NCBI RefSeq assembly: GCF_002374315.1
Contig: NZ_NWUX01000001.1
Span: 434,001 to 498,000, forward strand
Direction of reading: 5' to 3'
DNA length: 64,000 nt
DNA from: Vreelandella nigrificans
GTDB lineage: Bacteria; Pseudomonadota; Gammaproteobacteria; Pseudomonadales; Halomonadaceae
This document shows positions 37,408 through 46,351 of the stretch, piece after piece. The notes beneath the pieces were generated by a model. That model was not told where the DNA came from and made no database searches. It saw nothing but the letters and a program-made list of their open reading frames with translations. Position numbers and translations under genes: made by a program. Numbering within the stretch: position 1 is the first letter of the stretch; every line of letters starts with the position of its first letter.

Positions 37408-38667
37408 TCATTTCCAACCCCGGAAAATGACGCTGGCGTTGACGCCACCAAAGCCGAAGCCATTGGATATAGCGTGCTCCATCGACATTTGGCGCGCTGA
37501 CCCCCGCACCAAATCAAGCCCTTCGCTAGCAGGATCGGGATTCTCCAGGTTGAGGGTGGGCGGCGCAATCTGGTCACGTAGCGCCAGAATGGTCAGAATC
37601 GCCTCCAGGCCCCCGGCCGCTCCTAGCAAATGACCGGTCGCCGACTTGGTCGCGCTGACGGCCACTTTGTCACCAAAGGTGCTTTTGATGGCCGCGAGTT
37701 CTCCTTTGTCTCCTAATGGAGTGGAAGTGGCGTGGGCGTTGAGATGCTGGATATCGACGGGTTGCAGCTTAGCCTGCGCGAGCGCGTTTGACATCGCTCG
37801 TTGGGCGCCACTGCCGTCCTCGGGGCCTGACGTTATGTGGTAGGCATCAGCCGTTGTGCCATAACCGACAATTTCAGCGAGGGGAGTCGCACCACGGGCA
37901 AGCGCATGTTCAAGCTCCTCTATGACCAGAAGCCCTGCGCCTTCACCCATCACAAAGCCATCCCGGGCGCTATCAAAAGGGCGGGAGGCCTGTGTTGGCA
38001 TGTCATTGAAATGCGTAGACAGCGCGCGAGCGGCCAAGAAGCCCCCCAGGCTCACTTCGTTGATGCAGGCCTCGGCCCCACCGCAGATGGCGACATCCAC
38101 CTCATCGGCCCGAATCATCCTTGCCGCATCACCAATCGCCTGGACGCTGGCGGCGCAAGCGGTTACCGGCGCCCCGATAGGGCCTTTGTAGCCATAGCGA
38201 ATAGAGACATGACCAGCAGCCAGATTGACCAAGAACGAAGGCACGGTAAAAGGAGACAGGCGACGTGCGCCTCGGGTGTCACTCGTGCGAACGGCATCTG
38301 CAATGGCTGGAAAGCCACCCACCCCAGAGGCAATCACCGTTGCGGTTCGCTCTTGCTCGTAAGCTTGCGTGGGATACCATCCGGCCTGGTTAACGGCTTC
38401 CTCCGCCGCTGCTAGTGCAAGCAGCATAAAGCGATCCATTTTGCGCTGATCCTTAACCGGCACAACGTTATCGGCATTGAAGCCGGCCTCTGGATCTTCC
38501 CGGTGATCGGGAATAATCCCGGCAATTTTGACCGCCAGGTCATCCGCCATTGTGTCAGGCAACCGTCTAATACCTGACTGGCCATTCAAAAGCCTTGTCC
38601 AGCTAGCTTCTGCTCCAACCGCTAAAGGGGAAACCAGCCCCAATCCAGTCACAACAACTCTACGCAT
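37408..38667 (-). CDS. fabF: Beta-ketoacyl-ACP synthase II (FabF paralogue in an efflux operon)
   Basis: Condensing enzyme of type II fatty acid synthesis, 419 residues. All catalytic residues are present: Cys171 (VTACAAS), His312 (NAHATSTPLGD), Lys341 and His346 (TKSATGHLLGAAG). It lies 23 bases after the RND pump gene on the same strand, with AAGGAG before the ATG, and no other fatty-acid gene is nearby. It is therefore probably a second FabF cotranscribed with the pump rather than the housekeeping copy in fabD-G-acpP-F. It could replace an inhibited FabF or alter membrane lipids. Confidence 0.9.
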   Translation of the reverse strand: MRRVVVTGLGLVSPLAVGAEASWTRLLNGQSGIRRLPDTMADDLAVKIAGIIPDHREDPEAGFNADNVVPVKDQRKMDRFMLLALAAAEEAVNQAGWYPTQAYEQERTATVIASGVGGFPAIADAVRTSDTRGARRLSPFTVPSFLVNLAAGHVSIRYGYKGPIGAPVTACAASVQAIGDAARMIRADEVDVAICGGAEACINEVSLGGFLAARALSTHFNDMPTQASRPFDSARDGFVMGEGAGLLVIEELEHALARGATPLAEIVGYGTTADAYHITSGPEDGSGAQRAMSNALAQAKLQPVDIQHLNAHATSTPLGDKGELAAIKSTFGDKVAVSATKSATGHLLGAAGGLEAILTILALRDQIAPPTLNLENPDPASEGLDLVRGSARQMSMEHAISNGFGFGGVNASVIFRGWK

Positions 38668-38680
38668 TTTTAGCTCCTTA

Positions 38681-38694
38681 TTAGCAATTGCTAA
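38681..38694. repeat. 14-base palindrome between pump gene and fabF
   Basis: TTAGCAATTGCTAA is perfectly self-complementary. It spans the stop codon of the RND gene and the start of the fabF leader. It may be a binding site or a small RNA hairpin; no function is shown. Confidence 0.55.
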
Positions 38695-41600
38695 TTATTA
38701 GCTTGGCCCTGTATAGCAGGGTTCACTCCACCTTCAGAAGCGGTATTCCCGCCCCTAGGTGTCGGCTTGATCTTGAACCAGATGGCATACATCGCCGGTA
38801 AGAACACGAGCGTCAGAATTGTCCCGGCGAAGGTGCCCCCGATCAGGGTGTAGGCCAGCGTTCCCCAAAACACCGATTGGGTGAGGGGTATGAACGCCAG
38901 AATGGCGGCGAGCGCGGTCAGGACGACCGGGCGAGCACGCTGCACGGTGGCCTCGACCACGGCGTCAAAGGGGGCGAGCCCTGCCTTCGCGTTGTCGTGA
39001 ATCTGTCCGATCAGGATAAGAGTGTTGCGCATCAGGATGCCTGCCAACGCAATCAAACCGACGAGCGCATTGATGCCGAATGGCTGGTTGAATACCAGCA
39101 AGGTAGGCACCACGCCGATGAGGCCCAGCGGTGCTGTGGCGAACACCATCGTCATCGCTGAGATCGAGCGAACCTGAAAGATGATCGTGATCAGCGTCAG
39201 CGCGATCATAATGGGGAAGACCGGTAGCAGGGCGCTATTGGCCTTGCCGGCTTCCTCGATGGAACCGCCCATCTCGATCCGGTAGCCCGCCGGCAGTTCG
39301 GCGATGATCGGCTGAAGTTCTTCCCAGATGGCGCTGGACACGTCGGGCGGCTGCAACTCTTCCGCTATATCCCCACGCACGGTGATCGTCGGCGTGCGGT
39401 CTATGCGGCGCAGAATGGGGTCTTCCATGTGAACCTCCACCGTGCCGACCTGCGATAGCGGAATCCGCTGACCGGATGCGCCTGTCAGGGTGAAATCTTG
39501 AATTTTGCTTGGGTCAAGTCTTGTAATGCCGGCCGAGCGGGCCACGACCTGAACGGAACGGATATCCTCGCGCACCTCGGCAATCGGGATACCACTCAAC
39601 AGGAACTGTAGCTGCTGGGCAGCATCACTCGAGGTCAAGCCGAAGCTTTGCAGGCGATCCTGATCAAGCGAGAATCGCAGCGTGGGTATGCGCTCGCCCC
39701 AATCGGTATTGACCGTTCGCATCTTAGAAGAAGCCTGCATGACGGCACGCACCTGGGCCGCGATGTCGCGCAGTTCATCGGGCTCCGGCCCCATCACGCG
39801 GAAGGCCACGGGGAAGGGGGAAGGTGGGCCGAACACCAACTGGGTCACTCGCACCCGCGCCTCCGGCGCCAGGCCGTCGGCCACTGCCTGACGCAGCCTA
39901 TGCTTGAGCGCCTCACGCGCCGTCTGGTCATCCGTCAGGACGACGATCTTGGCGAAGGAGGGATCGGGCATTTCCGGCGACATGGCGAGATAGAAGCGTG
40001 GCGCACCCTGGCCGATGTAGGACGTCACGATGCTGGCTTCCTCTTGCTCCTCCAGCCAGGCCTCGACTTTGGCGGTCGCCTCACTCGTCTGCTCGATCGA
40101 GGTGCCATAGGGCATCTGTACTTCGATCAGCACCTCGGGCCGGTCAGACGTCGGAAAGAACTGCTTGTTGACCACGCCCATGCCTATGATCGCGAGGATG
40201 AAGGTTCCGATCACGAACGCCGCCACCAGCCATTTGCGCCGTATCACCGAGCCTAGCAACCGGCGGAAACGCTCGTAGTTCGGCGTCGCGTAGATAGCCC
40301 CGTGGCCGCCCTCGCGCTTCTTGAAATCCGGTAGCAGCTTCACCCCCAAGTAAGGCGTAAACACCACGGCGACGATCCACGACATGATCAACGCAATGCC
40401 GACGATCCAGAACATGTTGCTGGTGTATTCGCCGGCGGTGGACTTGGCGAATCCGTTCGGCATGAAGCCGATCGCCGTCACCAGGGTGCCGGAGAGCATG
40501 GGTGCGGCAGTGTGACTCCACGCATAAGCCGCGGCACGTACACGGTCGTAGCCTTCCTCCATCTTCACCACCATCATCTCAATGGCGATGATCGCATCAT
40601 CGACCAGGAGCCCCAGCGCCAGAATCAACGAGCCGAGAGTAATACGGTCGAAGGCCATGCCGGAAGCCGCCATGACGATAAAGACGGCGGCCAGGGTCAG
40701 GGGAACAGCCGCCGAAACCACGATACCGGCACGCCATCCCATGCTGATGAAACCGACCAACATCACCACGCCGAGGGCGGCGAAGAACTTGAGCATAAAC
40801 TCGTCGACGGCCGAGCTGATATTAACCGACTGGTCTGTGACCTTGGTTAGACTCATGCCAAGTGGCATATCGGCGTTGATAGCCTCTGCCTCCTCCTCCA
40901 GTGCCTCGCCGAGGTTGAGGCCATTCCATCCCTCGCGCATGACTACACCGAGCAGCAAGGTGGATTCGCCGTTGTTGCGAATGATGAAGGTGGCGGGATC
41001 CTCGTAGCCCCGCTTCACCTCGGCGATGTCGCCGAGCTTTAGGGTATGGCCCTGCGCGACGACGGGCGTATTGCGAATCGCCTCAAGGTCGTCGATCGCC
41101 CCGTCCAGCCGGATGAAGACCTGGGGGCCCTGGGTGTCAATCGAGCCGGCGGGCGTCATGACATTACGTGCATTGAGTGCCGCGAATAGGGCTTGCGGGG
41201 AGACGCCAAGCGTGGCGAGACGATCATGGGAGAACTCGACAAAGATCCTTTCGGACTGTTCGCCGATGATATTCACCTTCTTGACGCCCGGCACGTGAAG
41301 CAAGCGCTGACGCAGGCTCTCAGCCTCGCGGATGAGATGCCGGTGAGGCTCGCCCTCTGCCTTCAGCGCATAGAGTGCAAAGGTCACATCGGCGTATTCG
41401 TCGTTCACCATGGGTCCAATGACGCCACTGGGCAGACTACGGGCCTCGTCGCCAATTTTCTTACGCGCCTGATAGAACTGCTCCGGGACTTCGGCTGGCG
41501 GCGTACTATCAAGCAGATACACCGTGGTGAAGGCTAGACCCGGACGCGTAAAGGTTTCGGTACGGTCATACCAGCTCAGTTCCTGCATGCGTTTTTCCAG

Positions 41601-41807
41601 CGGCTCGGCGACCAGTTCCTCCATTTCCTGGGCCGTCGCACCGGGCCAGGCCGTGGTCACGGTCATCTGCTTGATGGTAAAGGCGGGATCCTCCGCCCGG
41701 CCCAGCGTCAGGAAGGCCATAATGCCGGCAATGAAGATCACCACCATCAGAAACAGGGTGACCGAGCGCTCGCGCACGGCGAGGGCTGAGAGGTTGAAGG
41801 CACTCAT
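38691..41807 (-). CDS. RND efflux pump, inner-membrane permease
   Basis: Proton-driven efflux transporter of 1038 residues, the usual RND length, with 12 predicted membrane helices and two large periplasmic loops. The TM4 proton-relay pair is visible (LALGLLVDDAIIAIEMM). The N-terminus (TLGRAEDPAFTIKQMTV) is of the AcrB-like subgroup that includes TriC-type pumps. The start overlaps the adaptor gene's stop by four bases. Its substrate is unknown; the linked FabF suggests a lipophilic compound. Confidence 0.93.
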   Translation of the reverse strand: MSAFNLSALAVRERSVTLFLMVVIFIAGIMAFLTLGRAEDPAFTIKQMTVTTAWPGATAQEMEELVAEPLEKRMQELSWYDRTETFTRPGLAFTTVYLLDSTPPAEVPEQFYQARKKIGDEARSLPSGVIGPMVNDEYADVTFALYALKAEGEPHRHLIREAESLRQRLLHVPGVKKVNIIGEQSERIFVEFSHDRLATLGVSPQALFAALNARNVMTPAGSIDTQGPQVFIRLDGAIDDLEAIRNTPVVAQGHTLKLGDIAEVKRGYEDPATFIIRNNGESTLLLGVVMREGWNGLNLGEALEEEAEAINADMPLGMSLTKVTDQSVNISSAVDEFMLKFFAALGVVMLVGFISMGWRAGIVVSAAVPLTLAAVFIVMAASGMAFDRITLGSLILALGLLVDDAIIAIEMMVVKMEEGYDRVRAAAYAWSHTAAPMLSGTLVTAIGFMPNGFAKSTAGEYTSNMFWIVGIALIMSWIVAVVFTPYLGVKLLPDFKKREGGHGAIYATPNYERFRRLLGSVIRRKWLVAAFVIGTFILAIIGMGVVNKQFFPTSDRPEVLIEVQMPYGTSIEQTSEATAKVEAWLEEQEEASIVTSYIGQGAPRFYLAMSPEMPDPSFAKIVVLTDDQTAREALKHRLRQAVADGLAPEARVRVTQLVFGPPSPFPVAFRVMGPEPDELRDIAAQVRAVMQASSKMRTVNTDWGERIPTLRFSLDQDRLQSFGLTSSDAAQQLQFLLSGIPIAEVREDIRSVQVVARSAGITRLDPSKIQDFTLTGASGQRIPLSQVGTVEVHMEDPILRRIDRTPTITVRGDIAEELQPPDVSSAIWEELQPIIAELPAGYRIEMGGSIEEAGKANSALLPVFPIMIALTLITIIFQVRSISAMTMVFATAPLGLIGVVPTLLVFNQPFGINALVGLIALAGILMRNTLILIGQIHDNAKAGLAPFDAVVEATVQRARPVVLTALAAILAFIPLTQSVFWGTLAYTLIGGTFAGTILTLVFLPAMYAIWFKIKPTPRGGNTASEGGVNPAIQGQANN

Positions 41808-42940
41808 GGCTGCTCTCCACGATTGGCGGCCAAGCCCGTGGTAACTGAACGCTCATCTAACTGCACTTGCTCGCCCTCGTGGAGTAAGTGCACGCCGAGC
41901 GCCACAACGCGATCGCCGGCTTCCAGGTTGCCAACGACCGACGCCGTTTCATCGCTGAGGCCAGCCACTTGCACGGCCTGCCAAGTGACCCGGGGTGTTT
42001 CTCCTTCGATCAGCCCTTCGATCAGCCATACGCCGGGCCCTTTACCTGGATCGAAGAGGGCGCTTATCGGCACCTGCAATAATGCCGAAGAAGAAGGGTC
42101 GATCTGGATACCGACGGAGACGGTTGAGCCCAGTGGCGCATCGGCAAGATTACCTTCCAATACATAGCGTGCTTCGAAGGTTCGTGTCAGGGGGTTGGCG
42201 GCATCCGACAACTGGCGAAGCGTCGCAGCACCCGTGAGCCCGTTGTCATAGAGGGCTGCACGGCCTGTGGAGCCGACCGCTGGGCGCAGCGTTTCGGGGA
42301 GGTCGATGAGTGCCTCGCGGGGCCCCGCATGGGCCACCCGCACCACGGTTTGGCCGGCAGCAACGACTTGGCCGGGTTCTGCCAGCGTGTCCACGACCAC
42401 CCCGTCTGCATCGGCGAGAAGCACCGCATAGTCGGTTTCATTGCGAGCAACATCCGCGCGAGCCTCGGCCGCCGTGAGATCTGCCCGAGCCGTCTCGGCG
42501 GCTGCCCGGGCGCTGTCGTAGGCTGATGCGGACACCGCGCCTCGAGAGACCAAGTCACGGTATCGCGCCTCGTCCTCTGTGGTTTGACGCGCGCGCGCTC
42601 TGGCGGCAGCCACGGCCTGCTCGTGGGCTCGCGCGGCGAGCACCAAATCCGTAGGGTCGATGCGCATGAGTGGCTGGCCGCGCTCGACGGCTTGACCGGT
42701 ATCGACTAGGCGCTCCTGCATCTTGCCCGGTACGCGAAAGCCGAGATCGCTTTGCACCCGCGCGGCAACGATACCGGTAAATGAACGCTCGGCCTTTCCA
42801 TCGGCCTCCACCTCCGCTACCCGTACATAGGGGGGCTGCGTGCGCGGGTCGGTTAAAGAGCTGTTGTCACTGCAAGCCGCCAGAGCGAAGGGCAGCAGAC
42901 CGGCGAAAACTAAGGAATGAATATTACGGCGCTGAAGCAT
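41804..42940 (-). CDS. RND efflux periplasmic adaptor (membrane fusion protein)
   Basis: HlyD/AcrA-type adaptor lipoprotein of 378 residues. The signal sequence ends in the lipobox ALAAC (Cys22). Lipoyl halves (FRVPGKMQERLVDTGQAVERGQPLMRIDPTD and later GVVVDTLAEPGQVVAAGQTV) flank an alpha-hairpin rich in Ala/Arg. It is the first gene of the minus-strand unit adaptor-pump-fabF. GGAGGTC lies four bases before the ATG. A TetR-type operator lies 38 bases upstream. Confidence 0.93.
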   Translation of the reverse strand: MLQRRNIHSLVFAGLLPFALAACSDNSSLTDPRTQPPYVRVAEVEADGKAERSFTGIVAARVQSDLGFRVPGKMQERLVDTGQAVERGQPLMRIDPTDLVLAARAHEQAVAAARARARQTTEDEARYRDLVSRGAVSASAYDSARAAAETARADLTAAEARADVARNETDYAVLLADADGVVVDTLAEPGQVVAAGQTVVRVAHAGPREALIDLPETLRPAVGSTGRAALYDNGLTGAATLRQLSDAANPLTRTFEARYVLEGNLADAPLGSTVSVGIQIDPSSSALLQVPISALFDPGKGPGVWLIEGLIEGETPRVTWQAVQVAGLSDETASVVGNLEAGDRVVALGVHLLHEGEQVQLDERSVTTGLAANRGEQP

Positions 42941-42977
42941 GGCGACCTCCAGGGATAGAAGGTCTCATGTTCTAACT

Positions 42978-43003
42978 AGTGACTAATATTGTCAATAGTC
43001 ACT
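42978..43003. promoter_or_regulatory. TetR operator 1 and efflux promoter
   Basis: Inverted repeat AGTGAC-N14-GTCACT, with inner symmetry to eight bases per arm. A perfect minus-strand TTGACA (-35) lies inside it at 42990-42995, so a bound repressor would cover the promoter of the efflux operon. The same architecture recurs at 43675-43700. Confidence 0.75.
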
Positions 43004-43020
43004 GTGCGTAAATTCGTCCT

Positions 43021-43638
43021 TTAGGGTGCCAAGCTACGCAATACCAGGTTCGAAAGCTGCGCTGGAGCATCCTCGACAAGATCTAAATTGTGTTGGAGGA
43101 GAAGAGGGTTCACATAGGGGTGCATGACCAGAAAGATTGAGTGCACTGTCTCATCCAGCGGGGTTTTTCGCTCGAACTCGCCGCTCTCGCGTCCTTCGCG
43201 AATGATCTCCAGCAGCATCTGCTTGATGTGCTGCGCATAGCCGCGAGCAGAGGGCCAGCCTTCGCCTGCGGAGTGTGCGGCGATGTCATAGAGCTTGCGA
43301 TCATTGAAGAAAAGGTTTGATCCTGTCTCTACTAATGCTTTGAACATCCTCCTAAATTTCTCCGTTGGCGTGGATGCGTTCATCACAGCCTCTTCGATTG
43401 CCTCGACAATGGCGCTCAAGACTTTAGAGCAGATGGCCTCGCCAATGGTCTGTTTGGAATCGAAGAACTTATAGATATAAGCCTTGGAAAAGCCAATCGA
43501 TTTGGCTAGGTCGGAGACAGTGGTTTTCTCGTAGCCGTAGTGGCTGAAGTGCTCTTCAGCCGCCGCCACGATCTGTTCGCGAACACTGTGTTCGGCAGGT
43601 CCTCGTGACGGTGGTGTGGAAGGTGGTGTTTCAATCAT
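43021..43638 (-). CDS. TetR-family repressor of the efflux genes
   Basis: TetR-type regulator of 205 residues: helix-turn-helix at about residues 38-62 (TTVSDLAKSIGFSKAYIYKFFDSKQTI), then a helical ligand domain. ATG 43638 was chosen because the longer frame to 43683 would start inside operator 2. It lies between the adaptor gene and the outer-membrane channel gene and is flanked by two copies of the same operator, so it most likely represses itself and both efflux transcripts. Confidence 0.88.
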   Translation of the reverse strand: MIETPPSTPPSRGPAEHSVREQIVAAAEEHFSHYGYEKTTVSDLAKSIGFSKAYIYKFFDSKQTIGEAICSKVLSAIVEAIEEAVMNASTPTEKFRRMFKALVETGSNLFFNDRKLYDIAAHSAGEGWPSARGYAQHIKQMLLEIIREGRESGEFERKTPLDETVHSIFLVMHPYVNPLLLQHNLDLVEDAPAQLSNLVLRSLAP

Positions 43639-43674
43639 CGGTCGTGTTACCTCGTATTCTTTAGCTTGACAGTT

Positions 43675-43700
43675 AGTGACCATAATGGATTGTAGTCACT
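43675..43700. promoter_or_regulatory. TetR operator 2, between tetR and the outer-membrane channel
   Basis: AGTGAC (43675-43680), 14 bases, GTCACT (43695-43700): the same half-sites and spacing as operator 1. A rightward TTGACA at 43666-43671 and a leftward TTGTTA/TATGGT pair with 17-base spacing overlap it. The site would control the channel gene and the repressor gene together. Confidence 0.75.
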
Positions 43701-43728
43701 TTAACAATTTTACTCTCCGGAGACTCTC

Positions 43729-45207
43729 ATGCTCACCCGCCCACGCTCTCTCGCCTTACTGATGAGTGCCAGTCTATTAACGGCCAGCCTGTTAACGGGA
43801 TGTGCGGTCGGCCCTGACTATAGCTCACCCGAGCCCGCCTTATCGCCTCGTTTCCTTGGGCAGGAGGGCGTTGAAGCGCGTGGAGTTCAGCACAAGGCAA
43901 ACCTTCAGGCCTGGTGGGCCGCTTTTGATGACCCCATGTTAGCGCGCTTCGTTACTCTTGCTCTTGAGCAGAACCTGGATATCGAACAAGCGGCAGCCCG
44001 TGTCGCCCAAGGGCGTGCTTCATTGCGACAAGCCGATGCTGCACTGCTGCCATCGGGCAACGTGAGCGCTTACGGCGCGGAAGTATACCAGTCGATCGAG
44101 ACCCCGCTGGGGCAGGTGCTGTCTGCCACACCTAGCTTCGACCGCAGGGGCCGTGCCTACGAGGCCAACCTCGAGGCGGGCTGGGAGATCGACATGTTTG
44201 GAGGCCTGCGGCGAGGACGGGAAGCGGCACGCGCCGAGTATGTGGCCTCTGAAGCTGGAGCCGTCGCGACACGGCTGGCCGTCGCCGCCCAAACGGCGGA
44301 CGTATACGTCATGATCCGGGGCTTGCAGGCACGTATCAAGATTGCTGAACAGCAATCCGAGACACGTCGTGAACTGCTCGACACGATCAGATTCCAGTAC
44401 GAGAAGGGGGTGGCTGCCGAGCTTCAGGTGAACCAGACCGAGGGTGCGCTTGCTCAAGTCGAAGCACAGATTCCGGTCCTCGAGGCTGGTCTCGACTCGG
44501 CGATGAATGCGTTGGACGTGCTGCTCGGTGTACCGCCTGGAACCTACCGCAGAGAAATGAGTCAGGTGGCGTCGATCCCGGTGGCTCCAGGCTTGGCAGA
44601 AACCGGCACGCCAGCCGAGATGATTCGGCGGCGCCCAGATCTTATCGTTGCCGAGCAGCGCCTCATTGCTGCTAATGCGCGCATTGGCATGGCGGTTTCA
44701 GAGTACTATCCCAAGTTCTCGCTCGGCGCACTGCTGGGTAGTGCCACCACGATCTCAAGCGGCAACCTCTTCTCTGGCGATGCCAACCAAGCCCAGGGCG
44801 TCCTCGGGCTGCGCTGGCGCCTGTTCGACTTTGGCCGCGTCGAGGCACAAATTGCCGCCGCGCGCGGCCAGGAAGCAGAAGCGCTCGCCGCCTACCGTCT
44901 AGCCGTGTTGCGCGCAACGGAAGAGGTGGAAAACGCCTTTTCCGCGCTAGTTAAACGCGAGGCCCAGCTCGATATTTTGGCGCGAGGTGAATCCTCTCTC
45001 GCACGTGCCCGCGAAAACTCACTTGCCGCCTATGAAAGTGGTGTCGTTAGCCTGATCGAAGTGCTCACCGCCGACGCCAACTTGCTGCAGATAAGCGACA
45101 TGAAGGCGCAGGCACAAACCGAAACCGCACGGGATGCCATTGCCTCCTTTAGGGCATTGGGAGGCGGGTGGGATGCACCGCATGCAAGCAGCAAGAAAAA
45201 CATATAG
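43729..45207 (+). CDS. NodT-family outer-membrane efflux channel (lipoprotein)
   Basis: TolC-like outer-membrane factor of 492 residues, third part of the tripartite pump. The signal ends in lipobox LLTGC (about Cys25), followed by AVGPDYSSPEP, typical of NodT/OprM proteins. Two efflux-channel repeats follow (NLEAGWEIDMFGGLRRGREAARAEY and LRWRLFDFGRVEAQIAAARGQ). CCGGAG lies six bases before the ATG. It is transcribed away from the adaptor and pump genes, with tetR between. Confidence 0.92.
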   Translation: MLTRPRSLALLMSASLLTASLLTGCAVGPDYSSPEPALSPRFLGQEGVEARGVQHKANLQAWWAAFDDPMLARFVTLALEQNLDIEQAAARVAQGRASLRQADAALLPSGNVSAYGAEVYQSIETPLGQVLSATPSFDRRGRAYEANLEAGWEIDMFGGLRRGREAARAEYVASEAGAVATRLAVAAQTADVYVMIRGLQARIKIAEQQSETRRELLDTIRFQYEKGVAAELQVNQTEGALAQVEAQIPVLEAGLDSAMNALDVLLGVPPGTYRREMSQVASIPVAPGLAETGTPAEMIRRRPDLIVAEQRLIAANARIGMAVSEYYPKFSLGALLGSATTISSGNLFSGDANQAQGVLGLRWRLFDFGRVEAQIAAARGQEAEALAAYRLAVLRATEEVENAFSALVKREAQLDILARGESSLARARENSLAAYESGVVSLIEVLTADANLLQISDMKAQAQTETARDAIASFRALGGGWDAPHASSKKNI

Positions 45208-45224
45208 CTCAGGAGGTAAATGCC

Positions 45225-45779
45225 ATGACAACGTCAATTGACACTCGTAACGCTGAAGAAACCCTTGCGCTCTGGCAGGCCGAAGAGGCGGCCGTGCGAG
45301 AGCGTATCCAGACGGTTCCCGGCGTGGCGACCCCTGCTCAGATCGCCGGGCGCAGCGGATTGCAGGTATTTGAGGCGCTTCTCGCCGGAGAGATCCCGCC
45401 ACCGCCCATGGCTGATACGCTGAACTTCACTCTGCTTCGTGTGGAGCCGGGATTCGCGCTGTTCCAGGGACAGCCCCGATTCAGCCATTATAATCCGATG
45501 GGTACGGTGCATGGCGGCTGGTTCGCGACCATGCTCGATACAGCCATGGGGTGCGCCGTGCATTCGACCTTGCCTCCGGGCAAGGCCTACACGACCCTGG
45601 AATTGAAGCTCAATCTCGTCCGTGCGCTCACCGATGCGGTACCGCTAGTTCGTGTGGAAGGCCAATTGGTTCACGGCGGCCGCCAAGTGTCGACGGCAGA
45701 AGGTAGGCTCATCGGGCCAGACGGTAAGCTCTATGCCCACGCGAGTACAACGTGCTTAATATTCGAACAGAGGGCGTAG
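45225..45779 (+). CDS. PaaI-family hotdog thioesterase
   Basis: Acyl-CoA thioesterase-like protein of 184 residues. The hotdog signature NPMGTVHGGWFATMLDTAMGCAVHS carries the family's catalytic Asp region, and TLELKLNLVRAL the dimer strand. The substrate is unknown, probably a short or aromatic acyl-CoA. A perfect AGGAGG lies eight bases before ATG 45225; the same frame is open to 45168 inside the channel gene. With 17 bases between them it is probably cotranscribed with the channel. Confidence 0.85.
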   Translation: MTTSIDTRNAEETLALWQAEEAAVRERIQTVPGVATPAQIAGRSGLQVFEALLAGEIPPPPMADTLNFTLLRVEPGFALFQGQPRFSHYNPMGTVHGGWFATMLDTAMGCAVHSTLPPGKAYTTLELKLNLVRALTDAVPLVRVEGQLVHGGRQVSTAEGRLIGPDGKLYAHASTTCLIFEQRA

Positions 45780-46351
45780 AAGAGTATTTTGCGGAGGAAC
45801 CGAAGGTCTACCATGCACCTTTTACGACTGGAGAACATGACGATCAGAACAGCCCCTTTGGAATGGTAATGTCTTAGGCAGGTTGTTGGCTTTAAAAATG
45901 ATTGTCGTAAGAAAATGTAGGCCTGATGTCGCTAATGTGTAGTAATCGCGGTTTGATCTGACAGTTCAGGCTTTTAAGTCTACGACTGTCAGGTCAAGTT
46001 CAGCTATTTAGTGTGGTGATTTTATTGCGATCAAGCTAAATAGGCGCTGATCGGAGAATAGCTCGACTGACTAATCTTGGCCGAGGAGCGACTGTGTGTA
46101 AAGCTGCTCAATCGAATGACTCGCAAGGTTAATATTCGCTAATTGGTAACGCTAGTGGTCTATCGAAAGAGCACCGAGTCTACGGTACGAAGAAGTGAGT
46201 CTAGTGCGTTGCGACGTTGCCTAGTAAACATTGCCATTCCTATTTTTGATGCGGTAGATGCAGAGCTAAACCAGTAAACCTCATACGACATGACGTCTTA
46301 TGCAGGCTGCGATAAAGGCTGTGCCGTTATCGGCCTTCAAACGCTTAATTT
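45780..46351. other. Gene-free stretch with inverted repeats
   Basis: No supported gene in 572 bases. Two inverted repeats are visible: TGATCTGACAGT (45954-45965) with ACTGTCAGGTCA (45985-45996), 11 of 12 matching, and CTATTTAG (46004-46011) with CTAAATAG (46036-46043). The stretch is less GC-rich than the flanking efflux genes. It may be the scar of a lost mobile element, though no transposase piece was recognised. Confidence 0.5.

Noticed and set aside
37837..38415. 192-codon plus-strand frame opposite fabF
   Set aside because: It is antisense to a complete FabF with intact catalytic residues and has no recognisable domain.
39648..40256. 202-codon plus-strand frame opposite the RND pump gene
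   Set aside because: It lies fully antisense to a clear RND coding sequence, and its His/Arg-rich translation is typical of a GC-rich shadow frame.
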